Made by a program: the position numbers and the translations under genes. From Strongyloides papillosus (lineage: Eukaryota > Nematoda > Chromadorea > Rhabditida > Strongyloididae), in NCBI GenBank assembly GCA_005656395.1, contig SRSI01000044.1, positions 992,001 through 1,056,000 on the forward strand: a DNA stretch of 64,000 nt, in the 5' to 3' direction. Positions 1 through 14,280 of this stretch are shown here, piece after piece; position 1 is the first letter of the stretch; every line of letters starts with the position of its first letter. Below the pieces are notes generated by a model, which worked only from the letters and a program-made list of their open reading frames with translations, was not told the DNA's origin and made no database searches.

Positions 1-3000
1 CTATTGCTGCATTAAAATTACCAATATTCCAACATGTATCAATCATCCTAATAATTGCTAATAAAGCGATTTTCCTATCTTCATGTGTTGGTTGGGAGAT
101 GATAACATGTGTTATCCATGATGATACCTCACTAAGTCGTTTTACGAGATTTTTCACTGGACTTGGATTATCTATTACAGGGACATTTGTAATATCACAT
201 GATACATATCTTACATAATCAACTGGTTGGATGTTATAAAATAATTGATATTCCGTCGATGATAATTGAAAAGCAACCTCCTCTGGAAAATGTAAGATAT
301 ATTGTAATCTTTCCAACTCTAATTTAAATAATGTTATTGGTTCATCATCTAAAAGCAGTCCTCCTGTTGTTGAGGTTGAGGATGTTGATGTTCTAGCTGA
401 GGATACTAAAAAAAGGAAGCAGGAAGTAATTATTAGTAAAATTTAAATGTTACCACTTGGACGAGGAATTGGCATATTAGATGGCTGATTTGTTGAATTA
501 AAACTTTTTTGTATAGATGTACTAGCACTACCTTGCATTATCTCCCATAAAGTCATTGAGATTGACTTTAAAACATTATATGTAGGAGCTAAAAAATAGT
601 AATAAGTAATAAAATTCAATTTTATTGTTTTTTTAGGAAAATTATTTGCCATACATAAATAATATAGTATTAAAAGATAGAATTGAAAAAATGTACATAT
701 TTATATAAAACTATTTTATATATAGGAGGATTAAACTTCACAAATAAAGAATTTCATAATACTCAAATTTTAGTCACAGTGACAGGGTAAATATATAAAA
801 TATTATAGTATTATCACCTTATATAACTATAATATTAAAAAGTAATTGGATAATAAAAGTTTTTTTCATCTTCGATGACGCTCACAATGTCAATAATGAT
901 AAAATTTATTATCATCTATAAATTTTCATACCACCAAAAATTTAAAAAAAAAATTAATTCACATAATAAAATTGAGATTAGCATTTTGATAGAAAAAATG
1001 AACTTACCTATTAATTGCCATTTAGTACCACGAAATTCAAGCAACAGTTGATGCTTAGATACCCCACCACCAACACGCCATTGTTGTAATGTTGAGGCAT
1101 GTTGCCTTTTAAGAACAATCTTTGTTTGCCCATCCAACAAACATAAAACAGTACTGCTAAGACATAGTAATCTAACAGTTTTCCTTAATGTCCTTCCATG
1201 AACCAGTTCTTTGACTTGAAAAACTTTACAACCATATGCAGCTAATTTTTTTGTTGTCTGAATATACAACTTTTTCATACCAATTTCACTCTCATAAACC
1301 TGACTATGAAATAACTTTCTTTTTCTCTCTTTAACCATTTTTATTGTTCTACGATCACCTCTAAGATCAGGAGGTAGGCATTGTGCCTGTAAATCAGCTG
1401 ACATCAACGTATCTGCATCTGTTATACAACGTAAGATATTTACACTCCTACTTCGTTTCTCTGATTCAAATATTGAAAAATTTCTCCTATTTTCAACTCC
1501 GTTTCTTGCTGGGGTGCAATACAATTGTTGATCTACTTCCCATGGTGTTACCATAATTTTTTGAGCCAAATCACGTATCCTACCAAATTGTCCTTTTAAT
1601 AAATGCCTCCTTATTGTTTGTGTTCTTTTATTATGTGGCCAGTTCTCCTCAATACTTAATTGAATTGATGCTAATAATGATGCTTCCTCTTTCAATGCCG
1701 GTAAACTTCCACTAATTATTTGATCTTGCAACTCCAAATACTCATCATTAATACGTTCATCAGATTCAGCATTGATTTTTGTATCAGGTTCAACATGTTC
1801 ATTAACAACATGAATTATCTCAGCACACCAGTTTTTAACCGTTGGATGTTGTGGTGAATTTAATATCTGCTTCAATACATCAGCACATTCTTTCATTGTT
1901 GTGACAATATTTGTATTTTGTTTTGTATAAACAGCTAATAAATTTAATATTAGTTGACGTACACATTGAAAATCTGGATTCATCTCACTTATTGCTATTA
2001 AATGTACTGGCGATTCTCTATCAGGGACACGAAGACTATCACCAGATAATCTTGAATGAGTTCTCCTTGGTATTGGTATTCTTGTCCCAATTGTTGAGGC
2101 TCTTTTTCTTAAAACGAATGAAAATAAAAATGGTCCACTGTTATCAGAGGCTATTGATGTACCAGCACTAAATGTTGATAATCTTAAGGCGCCTGATGAA
2201 CTACGATGACTCATAGCTGAACTTGCTCTCGAGCTCCATCCATATATTGATGATTCATCAGATGATTTCCTTGAATCTATTTGTGCACCATTTCTTGTTA
2301 GTAACAGGGGTGCACAATCCGACACCTCACCACCAGATAATTCTGGTGAATTAACAAAATACCCAAATTCAAATTGACTTAACGCTGATGGTCTCCTAAT
2401 TTCAATTAAAGGTAATCCTGGTATAGCTTGTGGACTTGATGGCCTTTTTTGCAACATATTTTCTGAGGGCAGTTCATTACAAAAAGATTCGTAACCAATA
2501 CCTGGTGTTTGTGGCGGCGATGCACCTTGAACCTCAAGTTCAGGTAAAAAAGTATTATTTGAGGATTTAAATTTATTTGAATCACTTATTGAATCGTTAT
2601 GATTAGAATTTTTGTATGTTTGTCTCCAGGCATCTCTTCTTGTTAAAGGGTAATTTTGTAATTTTTTAGTAAATTCTAGTATAGCTTCAGAACCTGATGT
2701 ATTACTATCTGGGGAAGAATCTCTTCTACTATGCCTTTTACATGGATCTGTGCCCATTCTATTTCTAAATAATGATTGTATATATTTTGGTAAGTGCTTT
2801 TGAACACTATTAGAAGATGAATTAGTTTTTTTTGATCTACTAGAACCAATTGATGTATCAGTACCTAGTCTTTTTCTCCTATCCTTTGATTTTAAGTCTT
2901 TAGCACCACTACTAAAACGTTTCGGTCTCAATATCTCAACTGAACTCGATCTTCTTATTTTTATCCTTTTTGATGTTTTAGAGCCATGGGTAACACGAAG

Positions 3001-6000
3001 AAAATTTTTATCCTCCTTCTTAGATTCTTTATCTTCTCTCCTATCAAAAGATTTTGATTTAACAAAACCTTTTAATCCAAATCTATCTCCTTTATCTTTT
3101 ACCTTAACACTTGTTGATAAACTCCTAGGATCTTTAATATTTTTATATCCATGTGAATCATGATTTGGTTGTCTTTTTTTTATAACTAAGCTCAAATCCC
3201 AAGATAATTTATGTAATAATAATCTTAATAATAACGTTGAATCCAAAATTAATCCTAATCTACATAGATGAATTTCTAGATTATCTAAATTCTCCATTAC
3301 AGCCATAGCTTTATATCTAAATGTCTCAGCATATATTTCTTTCTCTGTTTTTACTGGAGTTTTTGGTGGATTATCAAAAGGTTTATCAGATAAATGAGTT
3401 GGTGAGATAGCTGTAGGTGATTCTTCTGTAATAGCTTCACTCATTGGAGGTTGTATCTTAATTAAATCATTAAGAAGATTTAATAATATACCTTCAACAG
3501 ACATTCCTGTTTGATGAAATTCTGTTATCATTTTTGGTGTACAACACGTCTCACAAATATAATCATCCTCATTACAATTGGTTGCTGATGTTGAGGTAGA
3601 ATTTTTTTGACTGTTTAATTGTTCAAATGTTTGAAAGATATTCATCCTTGAACCTATACGATCACCTAAACCAACGTAAACAAGTATTCTAGCCGAATGA
3701 TACTTAACAAATTGCCCAAATTTTGTTGAATGATTTGTATAATACCAATCATCTGATGGTAAAAGTAATTGTATTAATACATCATCAATTTGAATGTCTG
3801 TAAATATTTTATGCGTTTGAGGGTTTAATGCTATTAATGCTAATGTTTGCAATAAAAGACATAATAATTGTGGATCTAATGTTGGCTCTAACAATTGAAT
3901 CAAATTTTTAAGTTGCTGTTTCTCGGATAACTTTAAACGAAAACTTTTAATGCTTGTTAAAAAAAGCATTAATCTTGCCACTAAAATTTGTGTACAATGT
4001 TGCCAACATTGCCTCCATCTATGAGCAGGACTACACACAGATCTAACACCAGCTTCTCTATTTTGCATTGTAATAGCATTATGAAGTGTTGCTATTATTG
4101 TGTCAGGATCAACAGAACTAAAAGCTCCAACAACATCACCTTTCTTTCTAATACAACTACCACCATTTGAAACTTTATAATTTGCACCTTTTATATTACC
4201 ATAAAACATATTGTCAATATTTGATTCACATTCATTGTGAGATGCTATTGATGCTACGGTAGGTGAATGAATAATATGATCGATTTCATCACAATCAAAA
4301 TTATGTGATTTATTTAATAATATTGAAGAGTGAAATAATGTATCATTTTGTTTAAAAAGTGAATGTACCAATCCTGTATCAATTATTTTGTTTAATGTAT
4401 TTAATGCAGCAAATTGCCTGTTTGTACCATTTTTTTTAATAAATTCTATACAAAATTCAATTAATGATGTTAATACACAAATTAATAAATGTTTACTTGT
4501 TTTTCGATATGTTGGTGTACTTGATTCATACTCACTTATAACTGTTTGGAGAACTTTATGAAGCAAACCTCCTAAATGTGAATCAAAAATATCTCTATCA
4601 ATATGTTGTGGTATATTTTCTAATTTACCAATTGATTGGTGTAGAGATGTTTGCATAAATTCAAGACATTCTGAGTTACTAGCCATTCTTTGTAATAATT
4701 CCCATGCCTGTTCCCATGATAGTGAATCTAACATACTACATTCTCGTGTTATTTTATTTCTCCTATAAAATTGTAACGATATAAGTGATTTCCTTCTTGC
4801 TGATTCCTTTGCTGATGTATTATCTAATATTGAGATTGTACTTATAGAGGGTGCAGCACTTGGTCTAGGTGATAATGGTGCTTTATTAATACTAATTTTT
4901 TCATTATGCAAATTATTACTATCAACATTTAATCTCCAATTTATACTTTTACCACTCGTATAATGTGATAATTTAGATGATTGCTCAGGAATTATATTAT
5001 TAATTTCAACACAATTACATGCTATTTGAAATAATGTCTCAACACATGTACCTTGAATTTTTCTTAATTCAGGTGCCAAATCTAATGGACATATACCTCT
5101 AACATTTTTTTGCTCAATTCTACTACCCATTAATATTAATGCATATAAACAATTCCAACATACTGGGGTTTCTTTAACCGCTAACATTAATGGTGTATTA
5201 CCATCCTCATCAGCTAAATTAATATCAGCTCCATACGCTATTAAAATTGCTATCATCTCAGAACTTTGAACTTTAACAGCAACAGCTAAAGGTGTTTGAT
5301 CAATTATACTAATAACTCTCATTGCACTACATGTTGAACATATTTCTGGTGTCATTGAATGTGCCCTCCCAGTTGAGGAGGAAGATGACGGTATAATTGA
5401 AGTTATTGGTACACTAGCTGATGATGTACAAGTACTACCTTTACAGTAACAAACTGCTGGTCCATTTGGATCATAACCATTTTTTAATAATAATTCAACA
5501 ATTTCTTTTTGCTTATGCGCCACTGCCATATGAAGAGTGTTATATAATGCACATGTTGGTTTGCCACTGGAGTGAGTTGATAATGTTGAGGAGGCATTGG
5601 AACGACGATGATTTGTTCTATGTCTAGTGGCTAAATCCGTCAAGGTATTGGTACTACCAATAGATGGAGATGATGATAATGTTTTGGACTGGTGTGTAGC
5701 TAGAATTTTATCTACCAAGTTAGCATCTTCGAGATGTATTGCCTAAATATTCATAAATGCATTCATTTAATTATAACAAAAAAAAAGGAAAAATTTGTAT
5801 AAATATTTGTTTAATAATATTTATATAATGTATAGTCATAAATTTATTTAAACTTACCTCTAAAATCATTTCTGATATCGTCTGGCAAACAGAAGCTTTC
5901 CTTTCATCTCTTATCATTCTTGGAATTGCTGTAAATGTAAAAGATCTTCCGGTATCAGTTGGAGTACCAACAAGTGAGGAACATTCACTACTTTCTCCTG

Positions 6001-6337
6001 TATAACGTCTACCTTTAAAATGTAAAAAAAATAAAAAGATGAATAATTACAACATGTGTTATGAAAAATTTTTGCTTAAAGACTATATTTCTTTTTTGTT
6101 TTATCAATAAAAAAGATAATCTTTATAGATATTAAAATAATAAAGTGTTCCAATATTTTATGTCTTATATTTGTTTACCTGACTTTCCCGATAAGCCAGA
6201 TTGTTGTCTTTGTAAACGTTGACGTAATCTTTTGGCAGTACATATTGACGATTCATGATTAGAAAGTTCCGTAGTATAACCAAAAGTATAACGATCAGTA
6301 TTTTCCATGGACGATTCTCTGGTAGCCGTCATTGCGA
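1..6337 (-). CDS. Ankyrin-repeat / FERM-like / RasGEF multidomain protein (C-terminus beyond the left edge)
   Basis: Probable guanine-nucleotide exchange factor for a Ras/Rap-type GTPase. Exons read on the minus strand: 6337-6179 (ATG at 6332), 6012-5858, 5742-1008, 588-454 and 405-1. Every junction has GT/AG ends and matching phase, giving about 1861 residues before the edge. Ankyrin repeats lie near residues 165-345 (TPLAVAV, GADINLADEDGNTPLMLAV). A long low-complexity Ser/Arg/Lys-rich stretch fills the middle. About residues 1510-1700 look like a FERM F3 or PTB/PH-like fold (KLAAYGCKVFQVKEL, LLLEFRGTKWQL). The last 405 bases encode the start of a RasGEF catalytic domain (ELERLQYILHFPEEVA, SSWITHVII, CWNIGNFNAA). 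An acceptor-like tttttag ends five bases before the ATG. The domains are clear to me; the exact ortholog is not, and the FERM call is the weakest. Alternatives are a Rap-specific GEF, or upstream exons I missed. Confidence 0.85.
589..1007 (-). other. Long intron of the RasGEF gene
   Basis: A 419-base intron, with gtaagttc at its 5' end and ttttttag at its 3' end as read on the minus strand. It splits the FERM-like domain (QLI | APTYNV) in phase 1. It is A+T-rich and I see no other element in it. The apparent 69-residue frame at 443-652 is the short exon 588-454 plus read-through of its flanking introns. Confidence 0.7.
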
Positions 6338-9300
6338 CTAAAAATTTATTATAAGATTAATGGATTTATAATTTAACTATATAAATATGTTTATTGATGA
6401 GCAAGATAAAATAATGATATACATTTACGTAGATAATCTCTATTAAAACCTTAAGTAATGTTTTAAGAATTTCCTTAACCATAAAATGTTAATTAAAAAT
6501 ATATACATATATTTTTTTATTATAAAAAATATATAATAATAAGCGTGAAAAATATAAGCATTTTAAAATTAAATGTTATAAAAAGTATAAATTTAATGAT
6601 AAAAATAATAAGTTCAAAGGGTTAGAAATATAATTAAAGTAAATGGGTATATAATTAATAATAGAAAGAAAAATTTTTGGTGTAAGGATTTTAGAGAATT
6701 AAAGTATGTGAATTATGATTAAGCATTTATTAAATCTCTTTCTATTCTGTCTGGTTTAATTTCACTAAAGTGATAAATTAGCACCATTATTAAATTTTAA
6801 ACTTTATGACCAATTTAAATGGATAAAATTTTATATAATTAAAAACAAATATAGTTGTAACGGATATTTTTAATATCACACTCAGAAAAATTCAATTTTT
6901 GTACTATAAAATTTAAAATCACATTAATTTATTAGCCTCTCTATTATAAGAAAATAAATATGAGGAGGGTGGTATAAAAAAATAACAAAAGAAGTTCCCA
7001 AGGAGTGAGAAGTTAATTTAAATTTTATGAATGTAATATATCGTAAAAATTTTCCAAATATAGGATGAATAATAATGTTAGATTGTTAAGTGTCCCAAAA
7101 AGTAAATAAATGTATTACAATAACTACACAAACTATTTTTAAATAAAAAAAATAATTTTTCAAAAATATTATTTCCCTAATATCAAATGCATGAATGTTG
7201 TATGTTATGACAAATTATTTAAAGTTTTATTGTTACAAAAAAATCAGGATATTAATAAAAATTGCTAGTCAAAGAAATATTGTGTAATTAAAAGGAAATT
7301 TCAGTTAAAATGCTATTAAATGATAAGTTATGACTTTTTATGTCAATATTTATTGATAAATGTAAGATTTTTATAAAATTAATAATAAACTAAAAGAAAG
7401 AATTAGGCATTAGGTATTTAATTACTTGCAATATACTTTTATGAATGTAAATTAATAGAGAAAAATTTTACATTTAATGATAATTTTAAGTTATTTTATT
7501 ATGCATAACAAAATAATTGATGATTATCTATTGAAAATGTATTACGATCTTTTTTTTCAGAAGGAAATTACATTATAGGAAAATGATAAATAAAAAGATT
7601 AACTACTCAAGAAAGAGATATAGGTGTTAGTTTATTACATTATATACTTTATCTTTCTATAATCAAAGATAATTTTAAAATTGTCTATATAAATAAAATA
7701 AAAAAAGAAAGATATGATAACAAACAATTTTCCTTGCATTTACCATATCCGTAATTTTAATGTATCACCTTATATACGTATATAAATGATGCCAACTATT
7801 TAATATATGAAAGCCTTCCATTTATGTAATAAAAACTAATTTTTAAAAATGCTTCATTTTAATATCAAGAAATAATAAAAAGGAGATGTGTTAGGTGAAA
7901 TAGACTTTTAAAGAAAAATTATAATAAAATGATAAGCATTTAAGTATATGGAAATCAAATAATAAATTTCGCCTACATTTCATAACATTAATTAAAAAAT
8001 TTTTTACATTTAAAGAGTGTTTCGTCTCCAAGTTAAATTGTCATATATAAATATATAATATGATAATAAGAAGAGTAAATCTTTTAAAATATCTTAATAA
8101 TTTATAGGTGATTCATGCATTTAAAGCATTTTTAAAAGTATGATAAAGTTATTAAAGAATAAGATCATACTTATGATAACATATCAACATTTTCAGTGAC
8201 ATTTAACTGAAATTTATCTAATTGTTTTTGAAGTTAAAACTATCAAATATTAAAATAATAAAAGTTTTCGACAACTTAAATTAATATATTCAAATGGCAT
8301 ATTTTAAATTTTCTTAAAAGCACTATAAATAAATGTCTAAAAATAATTTGATGGTTTACACTAATGATATATAAAAAAATAGTTTATTTTTATCTATGAA
8401 AAAATGGTTTATTAAACTTTTAGTATAACAAAACACATGTAAATAAATAAATTTTTTTTATGATCAATACAAAATTTATAGATAAAAGAGTGTTTCATCA
8501 ATTTATATATTTTGTGTTTTTTAAAAATTTTCATAAAGTAGGCTTATATAAAATTTACATAATATTATTATTATAATATATTCAATCTTACAAGTGTTTA
8601 AAGATATAATTTATATACCAAGAATATATGTGTGTAAAAAGTTGGAGAATCACTAGAAACTCTATTTTAAAAAGTATGGATTTAATTTAAAATTAAAAAA
8701 AAAATTAAATTTTAAATTATTTTTTTAAACTAAAATTAATGTCTTTTTTATTAAGAGATTAGATACCAAAAATTAAGAAGAAGCATATATATTATTTCAC
8801 ACATCTTTGATAAGGTCACTTGTACAATGGTGAAAAATAGTTTTTCTAAAGGTCCAAATATTTTTATCTTACCAAATGATAGATATTTTTTTTATTGTTA
8901 TTTAATTTCTTATCTTACATTAAATTACTTAGGAACTTAAAATAAAAGCTTTTTTCTTCTCCCTTATCTTTAAAACACCCAAAAGTTTAATGGTATTATT
9001 TTAATTAAATTATATTTGGTTTTCAAAATAAAATTTATTTGCATAATGATAAAATTTAATATCGTAGACTTAAAATACTATTTTACTTAAATGGTAATAT
9101 TTTATTGTAAAAATAAGAAGGGATATAAAGGAATCATTATTTTGTTGATGATTTTAAAGTTTATTTAACATAATAAAATTAGAAGAAGTAAAATTTTTTT
9201 TTTCAAAAATATTGTTATATCATCTAAATTTGAACCTTTGAAAAAAATAAATATTATACTTGGACTATATAAATATAAAAATTAGAATTGCTCCTCAAAT

Positions 9301-10531
9301 CATATAGATTTTTTTTAAAATTATTATTTTAACAACTAATTACTTTTGTAAATAAAACTTCCACTCAATGATGTACTTTATATTTGTATTATTTGAAGTT
9401 TTTTTTTGCAAAAACATTATCTTAAATATAGAACAAGTAAAAAAATTTCTCTTAAAATTACTTTAAAAGTGATATAAATATTTGTAGTTCTAAATAACAC
9501 TAATCTTTTAACTTCCTCAAAAGTAATATTATAAAAATTTATGGGCCAATTGAAAATGGTAATGAAACAAAAATTAAAGTATAAGATTTTTATAATATTC
9601 TCCAAAAAGAAAAAGAGTTATGATGATGACAATGTATTAGGACAAAGATTATTTAATATTTAAATTAAATTTATATTGTTAGTTTATCTATAAGATATAT
9701 TGTAAGTCATATAATTTTTTATTTTTACCACACATTCTTATGTAATTTTTACACTTTCATTTATATGATTTTTTTCGTTAATATTTTGGTGATGATATAT
9801 TTTGTACTTGATATTATCATTATTTCTATACGAAGAAAAACAAACTTCTCCTCAATTTTAATTATCTTATACTTTTAGATTATGTATAATAATTACAAAC
9901 TTTTAAAAGTTTAGCGATATGAATAAAAAATATTTTTTAGTTAGATTCTTCTATAACATATTATTTTTCATTTAAACTTTTTTAATAACAATACAAAAAT
10001 GTTTTGAACTTTGGCGATAATTTGAAAACAGAAATTATTTTGTTTTTTTTTAAATGATAAAAACAAATATATTTCAAGTGTTTATTCTTTTAATATTTTA
10101 AGCATTATATTTTTTTAATACTGTATTAGTTTAAAATTAAAAATAATATTAGATTTTTTTTGACTAACTAAAACTTCTGTTCCTAATAATGTGATTATTC
10201 CCTTCTGAATAAAAATTTAACATTACTATCAACTTTCTTAATACTATATATCATATAGAAAAATTATAAAAGATAGGTATTGTCATTACCAGCTGACAAA
10301 CTTTTAAAAAGTATTTCTTTTTGATGTATTGCATTAAGATAAATGTATTAATTAATTGTTCACTCTTAAAATTTACCTATTCTTCTTAAACAATCTCTCA
10401 GCAAAATAATATTTCTAACAAATCAAATGTTCCTTAATAATAAAATATTTTTATAAGATATATGTAATATTTATAACTTACATAATGATATTAAATTTTA
10501 CCCAATTTTATGTACTTTAATATTTTTATAG
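6338..10531. other. Divergent intergenic spacer (4.2 kb)
   Basis: This region separates the minus-strand RasGEF gene from the plus-strand SLC22 transporter, so it must hold both promoters. It is extremely A+T-rich with many A and T runs. Open frames are below about 65 codons and resemble nothing I know. I found no tRNA-like box pair, no terminal inverted repeats and no coding-like stretch. Confidence 0.6.
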
Positions 10532-10538
10532 GAAAAAG

Positions 10539-12972
10539 ATGGATGATATAAATAATGATAATATCAAGTACAATAATATATTAAGAAATGATAGCAATAA
10601 TAGTATTGATAGTATAAATGACGTAAGTTAGATAAATTATGTAACAAAATTGACTCTCAATGATTTTTTTTGTTGTTTATTATTTTTGTAATGACAAAAT
10701 TTTTAAACTTATCTATTTTTTTTCTTAAATTTAGTGTATGTTTATAGAAGCTAAATATAAATTATAATTTTATTGAGGAGGAAATGAGTATCAATGATAA
10801 AATAAATTTTAATATAAAGGAAATGAAAAGTGAAGATATTTTTAATAACCATATTTATATTAATCCATGTTCTTATATTAATCAACATCATTTAGATATT
10901 ATTATTGAGGAGGGAGAAAATGATTCATACTCAAGTTATTATCAAGTATCTAAATCGGCAGATAGTATTAATTTTAATGAATACGGTGTAGGACATCAAA
11001 CATTAAATAAAAGTGAAACAGAGATAAATAAACATAAAAATGATGTAATAAAAAACCATTTTTTAAAAACTCCAAATAAGTCAGGATGTACTTTGATAGA
11101 TATTGATTTTGAGGGAATATTAAAATTAATTGGGGGATGTAATAGATGGCAAATTTTGATATTTCTAATAATATCATTACATCAAATACCTCGTGCTATG
11201 TTTAATTTAGGGGTTATCTACATGATGTACCAACCCGATCATTGGTGTAAAATTGGTAATTTTACAAAAGAAAGTGTTGATAATCATATGTTTCTTATTA
11301 ATACTATTTGGGATTGGAGTACAATTTTAGAATCCGGCTTGTTATATCCAATTGTAAGTTTAATTGCAAGAAAATTTTAATATAATTTTTTAATTAAGAT
11401 TGATAATGAAAATTATCCAAAGGTTTATAAACATGATCAATGTAATTTCTATAGTAGAAATAATGATGAAATATTTGAAATATTTAAAGACATTAATTTT
11501 TATAATATTAATAACACTATATACTCAAAAGATCTAGTCAATTCAAGTGTTATAAAAAAATGTAAATCATGGGAGTATGATACGAGTGTTATGAAGGAGA
11601 CAGTTGTGACGAAATTTAACAGAGTTTGTGATAATAATTGGAGTCGAGCTCATGTTCATTTATCATATTCAATAGGGTATTTAATTGGCTGTCTTCTCGG
11701 TGGTTTTATATCTGATAAGTATGGAAGAAAGACAACATTATTAACTTTTACTTTTTTGGCAACATTTTTTGCATTACTCCTTCCAAGTACCATTGATTTT
11801 GAGTCATTCCTTATAATTCGCTTATTATTGGCTATTTGCAATGAGGCATCTAATTTAGCTGCATATATACTTTGTATGGAGGTTACTGGTGTTAAATATC
11901 GTGCTATTGTTGGATGTTTACTTCAAATCCCATGGGCTTTGGGGTATATTCTTTTAACTTTTATGGCTTATATATCAAGATCATGGATATTTATACAGTA
12001 CTTTACTACATTATTATCAGCTATTTCTATATTATTTATTTATTTTATACCTGAAAGTCCACGATGGCTAATGGTAATTGGGAAAGTATATAATGCCGAA
12101 TTGATAATAAGAAAAGCAAGTAAAATAAATAAAAAAAGTCTTCCATCAGATTTGGAATTGGTAACGCATAAAGGAAAAAATCCATTAATTAACAAAAATA
12201 AAAAATTAAATTTCTTGAAACTATTAATGCTATCAAATATGGCATGGAAAAATGGGATTGTGTTTTTTATATGGTCTTCGGCTGCTTTAGTTTATTATGG
12301 ATTAGTTATAGTAATATCTGATCAAAGTAAACCAGATAGATTAATTTTTTCAGGAAATTTTTTTCTTAACAATACTATAGCAGGAATAATTGAATTACCA
12401 ACCCTTGGAATTTGTTTATTCTTGATGAGGTATGGAAGGAGAAAAGCAGAAATGATTATGTTTATTAGTACTGGTATATCATTAATAATGTCAATGATTT
12501 TTATAATCATGGAAGACCCCAAAACATCATTTACATTTTTGATGTTAAGTAAAATGTTTATTCAGGGAGCGTTCAATATTTTGTATATTTTTACAGCTGA
12601 AATATATCCAACAATATATAGAAATAGTGCTGTTGGTGTTTCCTCAATGATAGGAAGAGTTGGATCTGCTTTATCGGGTTATGTTGCTGTTTCCTTTGAT
12701 TTTACTGTTCCTTACATACCAATGTCAATTTTTGCATTTTTGTCTTTAATTGCTGGTGCTATGGTGATGTTTTTACCTGAAACAAAAGATGTCCCTTTAC
12801 CAGAAACTATTTGGGTAAGTATAACGTTTGTTGTAAAAAAAAATTAATTATTTAATATATTTAAAAGAAAACTATTTATTACTTAATATAATTAAACAAA
12901 CTATTTTAGGATGCTATAATACTTAGAAAGAATGTAAATGGAAAAGTGAAATACAACCAAAAAAAGATATAA
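10539..12972 (+). CDS. SLC22-type organic ion transporter (major facilitator superfamily)
   Basis: Plasma-membrane solute carrier related to animal organic cation/anion transporters. Exons: 10539-10622, 10748-11353, 11399-12814 and 12910-12972; junctions are in phase and the protein is about 722 residues. Family signatures: the large extracellular loop after helix 1 ends in SWEYDTSVMKETVVTKFNRV; the loop between helices 2 and 3 has GGFISDKYGRK; the central loop has PESPRWLM; and the end has FLPETKDVPLPETI. About twelve hydrophobic segments follow. The N-terminal cytoplasmic region is about 155 residues, Asn/Asp/Ser-rich and much longer than the roughly 20 residues usual in this family. The start is the first ATG after a tttttatag acceptor-like signal at 10531. 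If exon 1 were not used, the ATG at 10784 would still leave a long tail. Substrate cannot be told from sequence. Confidence 0.88.
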
Positions 12973-14251
12973 TATACAAAAATTTTCTTTATAATTAAAG
13001 CTATGTGTTATTAATGAATATATATAAAAATAATTGTCGTAAAAATATTTATAGTGTCGACAAAATATTTTATTATTTTTAATTTTATAATATCACAATA
13101 AAAAACATTTAGTTTTTAGTAATAATTATCATTCTTCAAAAAAAGGAAAATTTATTAGTAATAGGCAACTATTAGAAATATAAGAGAATATCATTAAGTA
13201 TTCTAAGCCTAGTAAATTTTCTTAATTTTAATCATTGAGTTTTGATATTTAAAATGAACTTTTTTATATTAATAATGTCTTTACTAGAATAACAGATGTA
13301 ATTTAAATCAAATTGATATTTTAATAAATAAATGAAATCAAGTATAAATAGTATGAATAATATATGAAATTATCTTATCTAGTATTAAAAAAATATTTTT
13401 TATTAGTAATAATGGATGTAAATAATACTGGGGAATGGTATAAATTACCAATTTTAAATGTTTTTTATAAGAGCAACATGCAATAAAAATTGTTTTTTCT
13501 AGAAGTAATATTTTTTTCCTTTAAAAAATGACATTTAAAAATCATGATTTTGAAAAAAATACATGCTCAAAATGTTTTATTTACTAAAAAAAACAACCAA
13601 ATTATATATATATGCACAATTAAACATTATGCTTTACATTATCTTTAAAGATATACCCTTTAAAAGTATAAATATACTGTAGCTTCTTTTAAATACACAT
13701 TAATGTTTGTCATTATTTTTCATCTATAAATATTGAGTTATTCAAAATTAAATTTAAAATAATAGTACTGTAAACAACTAATATTCATTTTGAAAACAAA
13801 AGTTTTCGAAAACCAAAACATTATTTCAACTTTGTAAGAAATCGTCGATTTTGTTCAAACAGGAACTACATTTCCTAGGACTCAAAAACAAAAACGAGAG
13901 ATTTTTGGTAGCCTAAATTATAGATTCTTTTTTTAAAATAGGGCTTTATATTCATAAATAAATCTATTTATGACAAACCTGATGAATATTGATGACAAGA
14001 ATTATTTTATATATCAACGAATTTAGCATGTTATCGAAAAGTCGTAGATGAATTAAAAGTTGCTATATTCACAAATTATAACTTCCAATAACAGTTGGAA
14101 TACTACAACTAGTGCTATCTTCATAATTGGAATCTTTATCATGAAAACTTTAGAACCAACGATGCATATTGCAGCGTTTAACTCAGATCTAAATAGATTT
14201 TGATTCTTTTTGCGACATAAGTTCTAGTCTGTTCAAGTTAAAATTTATTAT
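12973..14251. other. Intergenic spacer left of the mariner relic
   Basis: A+T-rich sequence between the SLC22 gene and the transposon relic. From about 13800 to 14250 the composition is slightly less A+T-rich than the rest and could be older decayed repeat sequence, but I recognise no protein or repeat ends in it. Confidence 0.45.
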
Positions 14252-14253
14252 TA

Positions 14254-14280
14254 GGTTGATTTATAAATAATGGCCGCGAA
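14254..14280 (+). repeat. Left terminal inverted repeat of the mariner relic
   Basis: This copy matches the reverse complement of 15130-15156 at 24 of 27 positions by eye. It starts GGTTGAT directly after a TA dinucleotide. Confidence 0.88.

Noticed and set aside
1911..2171. Plus-strand frames inside the RasGEF gene, and similar ones inside the MAST and PDE4 genes
   Set aside because: All are antisense shadows of strongly supported exons with no independent motif.
9417..9605. 62-codon minus-strand frame in the divergent spacer
   Set aside because: Ile/Phe/Leu/Asn-rich chance frame without splice signals or motif.
6338..10531. tRNA or other structured RNA genes in the long spacers
   Set aside because: I scanned for GGTTCRA-type box B strings with a matching box A and found no convincing pair here or in the other spacers; a covariance-model scan would be needed to exclude them.
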